DNA of 64,000 nucleotides from Closterium sp. NIES-65 (Eukaryota > Streptophyta > Zygnematophyceae > Desmidiales > Closteriaceae), in contig CANXME010001993.1 of the NCBI GenBank assembly GCA_948144175.1, forward strand, positions 558,001 through 622,000. Direction: 5' to 3'. Shown here in pieces: positions 22,501 to 31,373 of this stretch. The first letter of the stretch is position 1, and each line of letters begins with the position of its first letter. The position numbers were made by a program, and so were the translations under genes. Under the pieces are notes generated by a model. That model was given only the letters and a program-made list of their open reading frames with translations. It was not told the origin of the DNA and searched no databases.

Positions 22501-25500
22501 AGAGGGGACCTGGTGACGGGGGAGAGGAGGGCAGTTCAACGCGGCGGTGGCGGGAAAGAAAGAACAAGGGCAGCCCCCCCAGAGCACACAGTGTCCCACC
22601 ACACCACACCGTAGCGTGCCCGTACCCCAAGCTGCCTTTCCTGTTTCCATCCCCAGCCGTGCAGCTGACGTGCTGCATGACGTTGAAGCGGTCCTGGCTG
22701 AGCCCACCTGCACTCCCACCTGCACTCCCACCTGCACTCCCACGTGCTCATCATAACTACGTGCTGCCCCAACAGCAGTGCACCTGGCGCACGACGTTGA
22801 AGGGGTCCTCGCTGGGCTCACCTGCCCGTCCCCCCCACCTGCATCTCCAGCCCTGCCGTGCTGCTGACCTGGCGAACGACGTTGAAGGGGTCTTCGCTGG
22901 GCTCACCTGCACACACGCCTGCTCATCTTCCCTACCTCTACCCCCCGCCAACCATGCAGCGCACCTGGCGCACGACGTTGAAGGGGTCTTCGCTGGGCTC
23001 ACGCTTCCCTGCACCCCCATCCCTACGACCATCCCTGCACCCCCATCCCTACGACCATCCCTGCACCCCCATCCCTACGACCATCCCTGCACCCCCATCC
23101 CTACGACCATCCCTGCACCCCCATCCCTACGACCATCCCTGCACCCCCATCCCTACGACCATCCCTGCACCCCCATCCCTACGACCATCTCCTGCTGACC
23201 TGGCGCACGACATTGAAAGGGTCCTCGCTGGGCTCGTGGAAATTGGGTCCGCGGTAGTCCACCACGTGGTCGGGCGCCTGCTCGTAGTTCACTGTTGGGT
23301 AGACTGGGTCGCCGCCCCACACTGCATGGTGTGTAAGGGAGGGGAGCACAGCGAGCATGGGCGGGCAGACGAGGCAGACGATGCGGGCGTGTGGGGTAAT
23401 CCACCACAAGGTGTGGCTGCTCGTAGTTCACTGTTGGGTACACTAGAAAGCCGCCCCACACTGCATGCACGGAGGTGGGGCGGGGCGGTGAGTGAGAAGA
23501 GCACAGCAGGCAGATCCGGTAGGAGGCTGGTCTGTAGGGTACAGTGGGTCACCGCCCCACACTGCACGGTACACCACCCCACACTGCACGGAGAGTGCAA
23601 TTGGGGCAACCATGGAGAGTGCAATTGGGGCAACCATGGAGAGCGAGTGGAAGGAAGAGGGGAAGAGGGGACAGGAGGAGGGAAGGGGAGAGGGGAGAGG
23701 GGTGAGGGGAGAGGAGAGAGGAAGGGCGAGAGGAGGCGAGAGAGGAGGTGAGAGAGGTGGGGAGAGAGGAGGGGGTTTCCACTGCCCTTCTGCTACTCAC
23801 CTTACTTGAACTGCCCCTCACCGCACTCCACAGCACCTCACCGCGCTGCACCGCTGCTCACCGTGCTTGCACTGCTTCTTGTCCATTCGGATAGCCAGTG
23901 GACCCTTCTGCATCTCACCCTTCTGCTCACCTCTGCCCCTCAGTTCACACACCTCCCCTCACCGCACTGCACCGCTGCTCACCGCGCTTGCACTGCTTCT
24001 TGTCCATGCGGATGGCGAGCGGGTCCTTCTGCAGGCGCACGTCCCTCCCACACATGGCGTTGTACTCGCGCTGGGTCTGGTGGGGGGGCGTGGCGTGGAA
24101 GAGAAAGGGAGGAGTGGCGTGGAAGAGTTGAAGATGAGAGGATGAGAGCCATCCATGCGCACATGTGCTGCACATACCACCCATCCATGCGCACATGTGC
24201 TGCACATACCACCCATCCATGCGCACATGTGCTGCACATACCACCCATCCATGCGCACATGTGCTGCACATACCACCCATCCTGCATGGCGAGCATGTCA
24301 CCTGCACTGCACTGCATGACAGCACCGCACCTGCATGACAGCACCGCACCTGCATGACGAGTATCTGGTGCTCCATAGACCGGCCCGTATGTCACCTGCA
24401 TGGACCCACCCCACCCCACCCCAACCCACCCCACCCCACCACATCCCACCCCTCCCACCGCACCTGCATGGCGAGCATGTCGAGGATCTGGTGCTCCATG
24501 GGCCGCCCTGTCTCCCTCGCCACGCGCCGCACCGCCTTGAGCGACGTGTCATGAGGCCATGCCGCCACCCACTCCTGGTAGTACGCCAAATCGCCCAGGC
24601 GATGCCGCAGCTCCTCCTCTTTTGCCAGTCTGGTGGAGAGGGCAGATGAGGGGCGCACAGGTGGGTGTGGGCGCACAGAGGGAGAGGGGGAGTGCACAGG
24701 TGGGTGTGGGCGCACAGAGGGAGAGGGGGAGTGCACAGGTGGGTGTGGGCGCACAGAGGGAGAGGGGGAGTGCACAGGTGGGTGTGGGCGCACAGAGGGA
24801 GAGGGGGAGTGCACAGGTGGGTGTGGGCGCACAGAGGGGTGTCATGAGGCCATGCCGCCACCCACTCCTGGCAGTACGCCAGGTCGCCCAGTCGCTGCCG
24901 CAGCTCCTCCTCCTTTGCCAGTCTGGAAAACGCATGGGTGTGCGCACAAAGTGGGGGTGGGCGCACAAAGTGGGGGTGTGCGCACAAAGTGGGGGTGGGC
25001 GCACAAAGTGGGGGTGTGCGCACAAAGTGGGGGTGTGCGCACAAAGTGGGGGTGTGCGCACAAAGTGGGGGTGGGCGCACAACGGGGGGAGGGAGCACAA
25101 GGGGCAGGTGGGCGCACAGAGGGGTGTCATGCGGCCATGCCGCCACCCACTCCTGGCAGTACGCCAGGTCGCCCAGTCGCTGCCGCAGCTCCTCCTCCTT
25201 TGCCAGTCTGGAAAACGCATGGGTGTGCGCACAAAGTGGGGGTGGGCGCACAAAGTGGGGGTGTGCGCACAAAGTGGGGGTGTGCGCACAAAGTGGGGGT
25301 GGGCGCACAACGGGGGGAGGGAGCACAAGGGGCAGGTGGGCGCACAGAGGGGTGTCATGCGGCCATGCCGCCACCCACTCCTGGCAGTACGCCAGGCCGC
25401 CCAGGCGATGCCGCAGCTCCTCCTCCTTTGCCAGTCTGGTGGAGTGGGCGCACAAAGGGAGAGGGGGAGTGCACAGGGGAGTGTCATGAGGCCATGGCGC

Positions 25501-26289
25501 CCACCCACTCGAGTCACGAGTCACAGAAGCTGCACAACTGCCTGCAGGGCTCAACATGGGAACAAACTGGATGAATTGTTACGCTACCCGCCCTACCGCT
25601 TCACTTTCACAATGGCCCCCTCTCCCTCACTGCCCATCCCCCGTCACCTTTCCCTCCCCCCCAACTATCCTTCCAGCCTCCCACACCAGAGCCCACCTCT
25701 TGTCTGCCAGTTCCTCGACTCATCAATATTCTACCTGCTGGTCCATCCACCCTCACCTTCCACACTACCCTCCCGCCCTCACAGTGCCCCACCTCTCTCT
25801 TTTACCCGAGTACCCTTCCGTCCTCACCTTACCTCCTTTTTTTGCCCCCACCCCACCCTGCCCGCATCTCTCTATCACCAGCGAGGCGAGAGGCACCCTG
25901 GCGCGCACGGGCTCTTCTGAGTCGACAAAATGATCCTTTACCTGATGACCACACGCAACTCCCCCCAATCTCACAGTACCGCACCTCTTCGTCCACCAGC
26001 AGCATGCGGCACACCCGAGAAAGCACGGCTTCTGCTGTGGTGGGCGTGGCAGTGGCGCCGTGAAGGTTGATGATCCATCCACCCTCACCCACCCCCACCC
26101 CCAGCCCCCCCCCCCCCCACCCACCCCCTCTTCAGTATCCTCCGCCCTCACCCAGTGCCGCACCTCTCATCTGCAAGTGGCTTGCGGCGCACCCTAGCCA
26201 GCACAGCCTCTGCCGTGGTGGGCTTGTCGCCATGCAGCCTGATGTGCCCCGCCTCCGCTGCTGCTAGCGCCATGGCCTGCGAGATGGGG

Positions 26290-26325
<36 letters not shown>

Positions 26326-28369
26326 GGGGATGAGGGCGCGGAGGAGGGGAGGAGGGCAGCAGACAGAGAGGGATGCCTCACTGTGCAGCGCACCCTGATG
26401 TGCCCCGCCTCCGCTGCTGCCAGTGCCATCGCCTGCAGGGTGGAGGGGCAGGTGAGTGGGGGGAAGAGGGGGGTGCGGGATGGGAGGGAGAGAAGAGGGT
26501 GGGGAGAGAGAGAGAGGGGCAGGGAGACGACCTGGTCATCTGCTGCTGCTGCTGCCAGCGACATGGTCTGGGGAAAGGGGGGGAGGGAAAACGGAGACCC
26601 GGAAGGAGGAATGCGCATGTGAGAATGGCGCCACGTGGCGAAGCAGTGAGTACATGCTGGCCACACCCCACCCCACTCTACACCACCGACACACCACACC
26701 ACACCACACCACGCCACGCCACACCACACCACACCCCACCCCAGACCACACTACCCACACCCCATCCCACCGCATCTGTGGTGGCAGCCTCGTCATGGCA
26801 TCCCATCCCATCATGTAAGCACCCACCCAAGACACCCCACACACCCCATTCTGCCACGAAGCACACCCCGCCCCACCCCACCCCACCCCACACCACACCA
26901 CCCACATCCCATCCCACCGCAGCGCACCGCATCGGTGGTGGCGGCCTCCTTCTGCCAGGCGGTCCAGATCTGCTGCTCGCCTTCGTTCTTCTGCCAGTTC
27001 CACCACACCTCCTCCTCCCCCACCACCTCCAGAGGCCCCACCTCCCCCACAAACGCCTCCCCCCGCGCCCACGCGCCCACCCCCCCCGCAGCCCCCTTCT
27101 CCTGCGCCAACCCCTGCCCGTCAGCGCCCAGCTGCTTCCCCCCTGCAGCAGCAGCAGCCTCTCTCTCGCGGTCCTCCAACGCCCACGCCGCTCGCATGCG
27201 CGCCCACCCGCTCAGCCCCCTCAGCGCCGCGCTCTCCGCCTCCCACGCCTCGTCCTCCTCCTCCTCCCAAAACCGCCCGCCCCCCCCGCTGCGCGCCAAC
27301 CCCCCCTCCCCCGCGTCCTCGTCCTCTCCCTCCTCTCCCTCCTCTCCCTCCTCTCCCTCTTGCTCCTCCTCCGTTTCGTCCCCCTTCCCCCACTCATCCT
27401 CCTCGTCCTCGCCCCCGCTTCCCTCTCCGCCACCCCTCATGCCCGCAGGCACGTACTCGCGCCCCTCCGCGCGCGCCATGTGTGCGCGCACGCGCTCCAG
27501 CGCGTTCGCCTCGCCCACGAGCAGGTTGCGCGCGCGGGGGAAGCGCTCGCCCTCGTTGGGGCGCGAGCAGACGGGGCGGATGTAGATGAAGGGGGAGGGG
27601 TACGACTGGTGCGACGCGAGGTAGTTTGGATTCGCGGATTCTTTTATATCCGTTATAAGGAACTCCTCCGCGTCTCTATACTCCTCCACTGCTGCGCGCA
27701 CTGCCTCCGCCTCCGCCTCCGCGCGCCTCCGCGCCTCCACCTCCCGCCGAACCTCCTCCGCCGTCCGCCAACCCCTGTCATCGACCTCCCCCGCCCCCAT
27801 TCCCGCGCTCATCTCGCCCTCCCCTTCTCCCTCCCCATCTTCCGCCTCCCCCTCCGTGCCTGTCCCCGCGCGCGGGTCCCACTCCCCGTAGCTCGCATAC
27901 CCCGCCCGCTCGTATCTCCCCCTCCCCTCCGCCTCCCCCCTCGCTCGCGCCTTTCCTGCCTGCCGCCTGCTGCTTCTGCTGCTGCCGCCGCCGCGTTGTG
28001 AAGAGGGCGCACGCAGCAATGGGGATCCGGCACGTGGCAATCTCCTGCAACGCGAGAACGCGGGGGGAAGGGGAAGGGATGAGTGGGCGCTTCGATCGGC
28101 GCTGAGAGGCGAGCGGGTGGCGAGACGCGATACACGAGAGGAGCAGATTAGAGTGGGAGAGAATGAGGGAGCGGGAGAGTGGGCGAGTGGACGAGTAGGC
28201 GAGAGAGCGAGAGCGCGAGGGGACGAGGGACGAACCTGACGAGCGGACACGCTGAGGATGCACTGCCGCACCGGACAGCCGCACGCAGCCTCGGCCGACC
28301 GCCAAGCCATTGGCGCAGCGACGCTCTCGGCGCAGCGGCTCGCAGAGGCGGCGTCACGATCGCCTCCAT
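19537..28369 (-). CDS. PTAC12: pTAC12/HEMERA (PAP5)-like plastid transcription protein, nine exons
   Basis: Exons on the minus strand: 28369-28236, 28044-26928, 26276-26164, 24629-24464, 24076-23983, 23321-23200, 21877-21809, 20260-20144, 19803-19537. All eight introns are GT-AG and all phases join, giving 2199 bases, 732 residues. The ATG at 28369 sits in GCCGCCATGG and opens an Arg/Ala/Ser-rich, transit-peptide-like stretch. Family motifs from my knowledge of Arabidopsis pTAC12: WWNW (residues 392-395), GHIRLHG, LAYYQEWVAAW, TQREYNAM, DPLAIRM, WGGDPVYPTVNY, DYRGPNFHEP, then EDAVDIG and a Glu/Asp-rich block in exon 8. In plants the protein is part of the plastid-encoded RNA polymerase complex and also acts in phytochrome signalling in the nucleus. 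At 732 residues it is longer than the Arabidopsis protein (about 527) because exon 2 has extra acidic and low-complexity sequence (257-290). Identity is strong from exon 2's end onward; the first exon is inferred. Confidence 0.87.
19804..20143 (-). other. intron 8 of the HEMERA-like gene
   Basis: Donor GACGAG|GTATGC at 20143 and acceptor CCCCTCAG|ATATCG ending at 19804. 340 bases, the one downstream intron without obvious tandem repeats or exon copies. Confidence 0.8.
20261..21808 (-). repeat. intron 7 with about 1.17 kb of GGACAA hexanucleotide repeat
   Basis: GGACAA/GGGACA-type hexamers run from about 20287 to 21457, about 195 units with AAGGAC and AGGGAC variants in clusters. In the transcript the tract reads UUGUCC and ends about 27 bases before exon 8, in the place of a polypyrimidine tract. 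Further upstream in the intron are about four 28-bp units (GTTGGTGGAAAGACGACAGA + CACAAGCG) at 21583-21670 and GGGGAGGTCAGGGGG units at 21497-21553. The long open frames across the tract on both strands come from its lack of stop codons. Confidence 0.95.
21878..23199 (-). repeat. intron 6: exon 6 end copies, exon 7 copies, minisatellites
   Basis: Four extra copies of the last roughly 36 bases of exon 6 with a GT following (about 22965-23002, 22869-22905, 22793-22820, 22672-22707; EDPFNVVRQ). Seven or so 26-bp units of CCCTGCACCCCCATCCCTAC + GACCAT at 23010-23188. Five 24-bp units GCGTCACCACCCCCCTGCCT + TGCT at about 22262-22395, which are amplified from the start of exon 7. A nearly full copy of exon 7 at about 21957-21998 keeps its acceptor but has no GT donor after ATCATGGCACTTCAATG. 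Confidence 0.85.
23322..23982 (-). repeat. intron 5: partial copies of exons 5 and 6
   Basis: A copy of the end of exon 5 with its GTGAGC donor lies at about 23850-23915 (PLAIRMDKKQCK). Partial copies of the start of exon 6 lie at about 23399-23466 (VYPTVNYEQP) and 23525-23575. Between 23640 and 23775 is GGGAGAGGAGAG-type simple sequence. Confidence 0.8.
24077..24463 (-). repeat. intron 4: 31-bp tandem repeat and exon 4 end fragments
   Basis: Four units of about 31 bases (GCGCACATGTGCTGCACATA + CCACCCATCCAT) at 24157-24280. Fragments of the exon 4 end plus donor (MEHQIL, CATGCAG|GTGCGG) recur at about 24285-24380. Confidence 0.8.
24630..26163 (-). repeat. intron 3: tandem copies of exon 4 plus minisatellites
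   Basis: Three further copies of the first roughly 85 bases of exon 4 with its acceptor start at 25435, 25207 and 24922 (minus strand; LAKEEELR...EWVAAWPHDT), spaced 228, 285 and 293 bases from one another and from the true exon start at 24629. A fragment of a fifth lies near 25486-25510. Between copies lie minisatellites: about 33-bp units of GTGGGTGTGGGCGCACAGAG type (24658-24836) and 18-20 bp units of GCGCACAAAGTGGGGGTG type (24945-25080, 25225-25310). A second copy of the end of exon 3 (TTAEAVLSRVC) lies at about 25984-26062. Confidence 0.85.
26277..26927 (-). repeat. intron 2 with partial exon copies and a 44-G tract
   Basis: Contains a run of 44 G at 26291-26334, which is C44 in the transcript and lies 14 bases before exon 3. 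Two partial copies of the start of exon 3 (about 26394-26433 and 26531-26568, MALAAAEAGHI-like and MSLAAAAA-like) and one copy of the end of exon 2 (about 26771-26795, ATTDAV) are present, separated by CACACC-type simple sequence (26660-26760, 26820-26910). Confidence 0.8.
28045..28235 (-). other. intron 1 of the HEMERA-like gene (inferred)
   Basis: Donor CAG|GTTCGT and acceptor TTGCAG|G. Removing these 191 bases joins the frame starting at the ATG at 28369 to the main exon-2 frame in phase. Without the intron, translation could start at the ATG at 28310 in the exon-2 frame; I prefer the spliced model because of the start context and phase fit. Confidence 0.6.
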
Positions 28370-29485
28370 GGCGGCTTGCGCTGGCGGCGGAAGGCCGATT
28401 GGTGGCGGCACTGGCGGAAGAAAAAGATATGCGGGTTACCACTACACCGTTGCGCGATAAACTGGCGATTTAGCGCGGAATGCGGAGAGGATGAGGGAAG
28501 CCGCGAATGCGTTTCGCGAGCCGCTTGAGGAACGATAGGGGTGGATTATAATGGTGAGATAGCTGGAGGGAGTGCATAACGCGCGGAGAACTCTCAAAGC
28601 AGATCAGGGGTTTTTGGGCCGTTATGCTTGGCAGCGTTGGATGTTGGGTGCACTCGCTATGGGATTCTGCGTTAAGAAGGTATTACCTCTTCATCCTGAT
28701 AAGAATGAAAGTTGAAAATCAGCATTCCTATATCAAGTGAACATTTGCTTGAGTTGGATAACGGATCAGGGTAAGAGATTCTGATACCCCAATTTTCAAG
28801 ACGATCAAAGGATTGTGCCCCGATGTTTGTGATTGGGTTGTTTGTGCCATGTATATATTGACGGGAATGGAGTGCTGGTCACGCCCTCGTTTGGCCAAAA
28901 CCGATGTAGTGGTCGAGTGCGCGAAAGGTGCGCGTGCGGCCAACCATCTGAAGGGCTCGATGCGTGCTGGTCGACGGAGTAAGTCGACCAGCAGGGAACC
29001 GTTGTGATGCCGCCGACGAAGGGAAGCCGGCGGCCTAGTTCGACAAGGGAGGTCGACGAAGCAGTTCGTCGACCCACGCGGGACTTGTGCGCAGCCGTCG
29101 AAGGTGGGAGTTCTACGGCAGAGACCGACTGAGTTGGTCGATAGAGGAGTCTGTCGACCAGCGCGGTGTTCAACGGACGCAGTGGTCGATGAGGGAGGTT
29201 GCCGACCAGGTCGCTGGATGGTTGACCCGGTCGACCAGGTAACCTCTTCGACGAGGCTGCGATGGCAAAGGCGACCTCGAGCTGGTAACCCGAGGTCGAC
29301 GTGGAGCTCCTAGCGCAACTGTTGCCACGTGGCCGACTTGTCATGTGCGCGACGGTAGAGAACGTGGTTGGTGGGGCGTTGGCAAGCTGTGGACTTGTTT
29401 CGTTGGCAGGCCGCTCTTCTGCAGCACTGGCGCGGTGTCTCTACGCAATGCTAGCGGACTGTCGACCATGCTGCGCTGGTGGTCG
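28370..29485. other. 5' flank of the HEMERA-like gene and GTCGAC-dense stretch
   Basis: No supported gene. The 200 bases above 28370 should hold the promoter and 5' untranslated region of the minus-strand gene, with no clear TATA box. From about 28970 to 29485 GTCGAC, TCGACC and close variants recur irregularly more than ten times, unlike the neighbouring sequence. This stretch continues across D and E (31003-31026, 38409 onward). Confidence 0.5.
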
Positions 29486-29613
29486 TGTGAAAGTTAGAAG
29501 AGAGAAGAGGACTGCACTAGCAAGAATGAGGATACAAATAGCAAACCCTAGAAGGGTTGTGCTCGCTATAGAGCACCCCACTACAGGCTAGAGCATAAGA
29601 TAACATTCTGACA
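29486..29613 (-). repeat. 3' LTR of element D
   Basis: 128 bp, TG...CA ends, preceded by target duplication GGTCG. Confidence 0.9.
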
Positions 29614-30869
29614 CACCCCCATAGCCAAAGTGGGGTGTAATCAGCAGAGCAAGCAAAGCAGTACAAGCTCAGGGTGGATCACAATGTCACCACACATTCT
29701 GAGCACAAGTTCAAGAAGCAATAGTTTAAAGTTCACAATTATGAGCAAAGCTAGTGGTAGTCACAACGGGCAAGTGAGGAGGAGGAGAGAGAGTGAGAGG
29801 AGAGGAGATAGGAGGCGACGGCTGAAGCTGCAGACACACGGGCAACAGGAGGCACACTGGCACAGCAGCTACCGGAACAACGCTCCGGAATACTGGAGTA
29901 ACTGGCCCCGCGGCTAAAGCAGCGGCAGACGAGCAACGGACCCACGGGCGGCTGGCACAGCTGGCTACGACTGGGCTACCGGAGCAACTCCCCGGACTAC
30001 AGGTGCTGCTGGCGACACGACGGCAACCTCCATTCAGCTTCCCCAAAACTATCCCACTCCCCCTGGCACACACCCGCTGCTACACCGCTAGCTCCACTCC
30101 CCCTTCACCCCCCCTTAGTGCCACTCCACCGGCTCCAACACGTCCACCCCCCCTCAGCGGTAGCTGCAGCACAAGGAGACGGAGGAGGAGGAGGAGCAGG
30201 GAACGGTACAGAGTGAAGTCACCCCCATACCCCTCACCCCCAAACCCTAATTCAGGAGAATGGGGAGTAGGAGGGGTGGGGCGCCAGTAGAAGCACTTGG
30301 GGACAGCGGGGAGGGCAGGGGCAGCGAGGAACGGGCCCACCACGGGACTGGTACAGACGCCCGAGCCGCGCGCAGGCGGCCTGAGCCGCGCGCGGGCCTG
30401 GCTCCGTCCGTACGAGCCGCGCGCGGGCCTGGCGCCGCCCGTACGGGTCGCGCGCGGGCCTGGCGCAGCCCGTACGGGCCGCGCACGGGCCTGGCGCAGC
30501 CCGTACGGGCCGCGCGTGGGCCTGGCGCAACCCGTACGGGCCGCGCGCAGGCCACGACGGGCGACGGGGGGCGATGCGCGGGTCCCCGTCGCCCGTCGCG
30601 GCGCCTCCAGAGGGCGACGCGCCGAACGACGGGGCAGAAGCCCGCCGTGCGCCTCGGGGCGCACAGCGGGCAGAGAACCGCCGCGCGCCTCGGGGCGCAC
30701 GGCGAGCAGAAAACCGCCGCGCGCCTCGGGGCGCACGGCGGGAAGAAAAACTGCCGCACGCCACGGGGCGTGCGGCTCAGAGAGTAGTGGTAGTAGTTGC
30801 AGCGGAAGCAAGGAGGTGGTAAGCCCACCCACAGGATCGATCCAAGGGGATCGACCTGCTCTGATAGCA

Positions 30870-30997
30870 TGTGAAAGTAAGAAGAGAGAAGAGGACTGCA
30901 CTAGCAAGAATGAGGATACAAATAGCAAACCCTAGAAGGGTTGTGCTCGCTATAGAGCACCCCACTACAGGCTAGAGCATAAGATAACATTCTGACA
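30870..30997 (-). repeat. 5' LTR of element D
   Basis: 128 bp, partner of 29486-29613; followed by GGTCG. Confidence 0.9.
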
Positions 30998-31026
30998 GGT
31001 CGACCAGCTTGATTGCTAGGTTGCTA

Positions 31027-31164
31027 TGTGGTAATGAGTAAGCAGGAATGAGTGGGACTATGAATGAAAGCAGTACAAATATGAAACCCTAACTGGGTTG
31101 TACCCCCTATGGGATACCCCACTACAGCCTACACAGCAGTATAAGCTATGGATATGTTCTGACA
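31027..31164 (-). repeat. 3' LTR of element E
   Basis: 138 bp, TGTCAG...CCACA on the minus strand, with target duplication TGCTA to its left. Confidence 0.95.
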
Positions 31165-31373
31165 CACCCCCATAGGCAAAGTGGGGGAGAACAAGGGGTC
31201 ACAAGACCAGTCAAGCAAGACAAAGCAAAGCTCAGGGTGGATCACAAAGTCACCACACAGTCCGAGCACAAGAGCAAGGCCAAAGGCCAGTTCACAAGCA
31301 AGAGTACAGACATATATATATAAAACTAGACAAGCAAGAGCAGGTATATATATATGTCACAGTACAAGTAAAG

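Larger units (their letters stand above)
29486..30997 (-). mobile_element. non-autonomous LTR retrotransposon D (1.5 kb)
   Basis: Two 128-bp LTRs (29486-29613 and 30870-30997), differing at one position that I see, are flanked by the duplication GGTCG (29481-29485 and 30998-31002). On the minus strand a primer site (TGCTATCAGAGCAGGTCGAT, 30850-30869) follows the 5' LTR and a polypurine stretch precedes the 3' LTR (from 29614). The 1256-bp interior has no gag or pol motif. It holds a GC-rich block of tandem units (about 30350-30780, GCCCGTACGGGC and CGCGCCTCGGGGCGCAC units). It must depend on enzymes of an autonomous copia relative. Confidence 0.9.

Noticed and set aside
24658-25310. Regularly spaced direct repeats that might suggest a CRISPR array
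   Set aside because: Units are adjacent minisatellites of 18-33 bp without unique spacers, in a eukaryotic intron.
25870-25945. Possible extra exon in intron 3 (HFVDSEEPVRARV)
   Set aside because: The true exons join in phase without it and I know no matching part of pTAC12.
26373-28001. 542-codon plus-strand frame rich in Pro, Leu and His
   Set aside because: It is antisense to exon 2 of the HEMERA-like gene and to its GC-rich intron; it has no family motif.
28236-28310. Alternative start of the HEMERA-like protein at the ATG at 28310 (MAWRS), without intron 1
   Set aside because: It is in frame with exon 2 and cannot be excluded, but the ATG at 28369 has a better start context, a transit-peptide-like product and a GT-AG intron that joins in phase.
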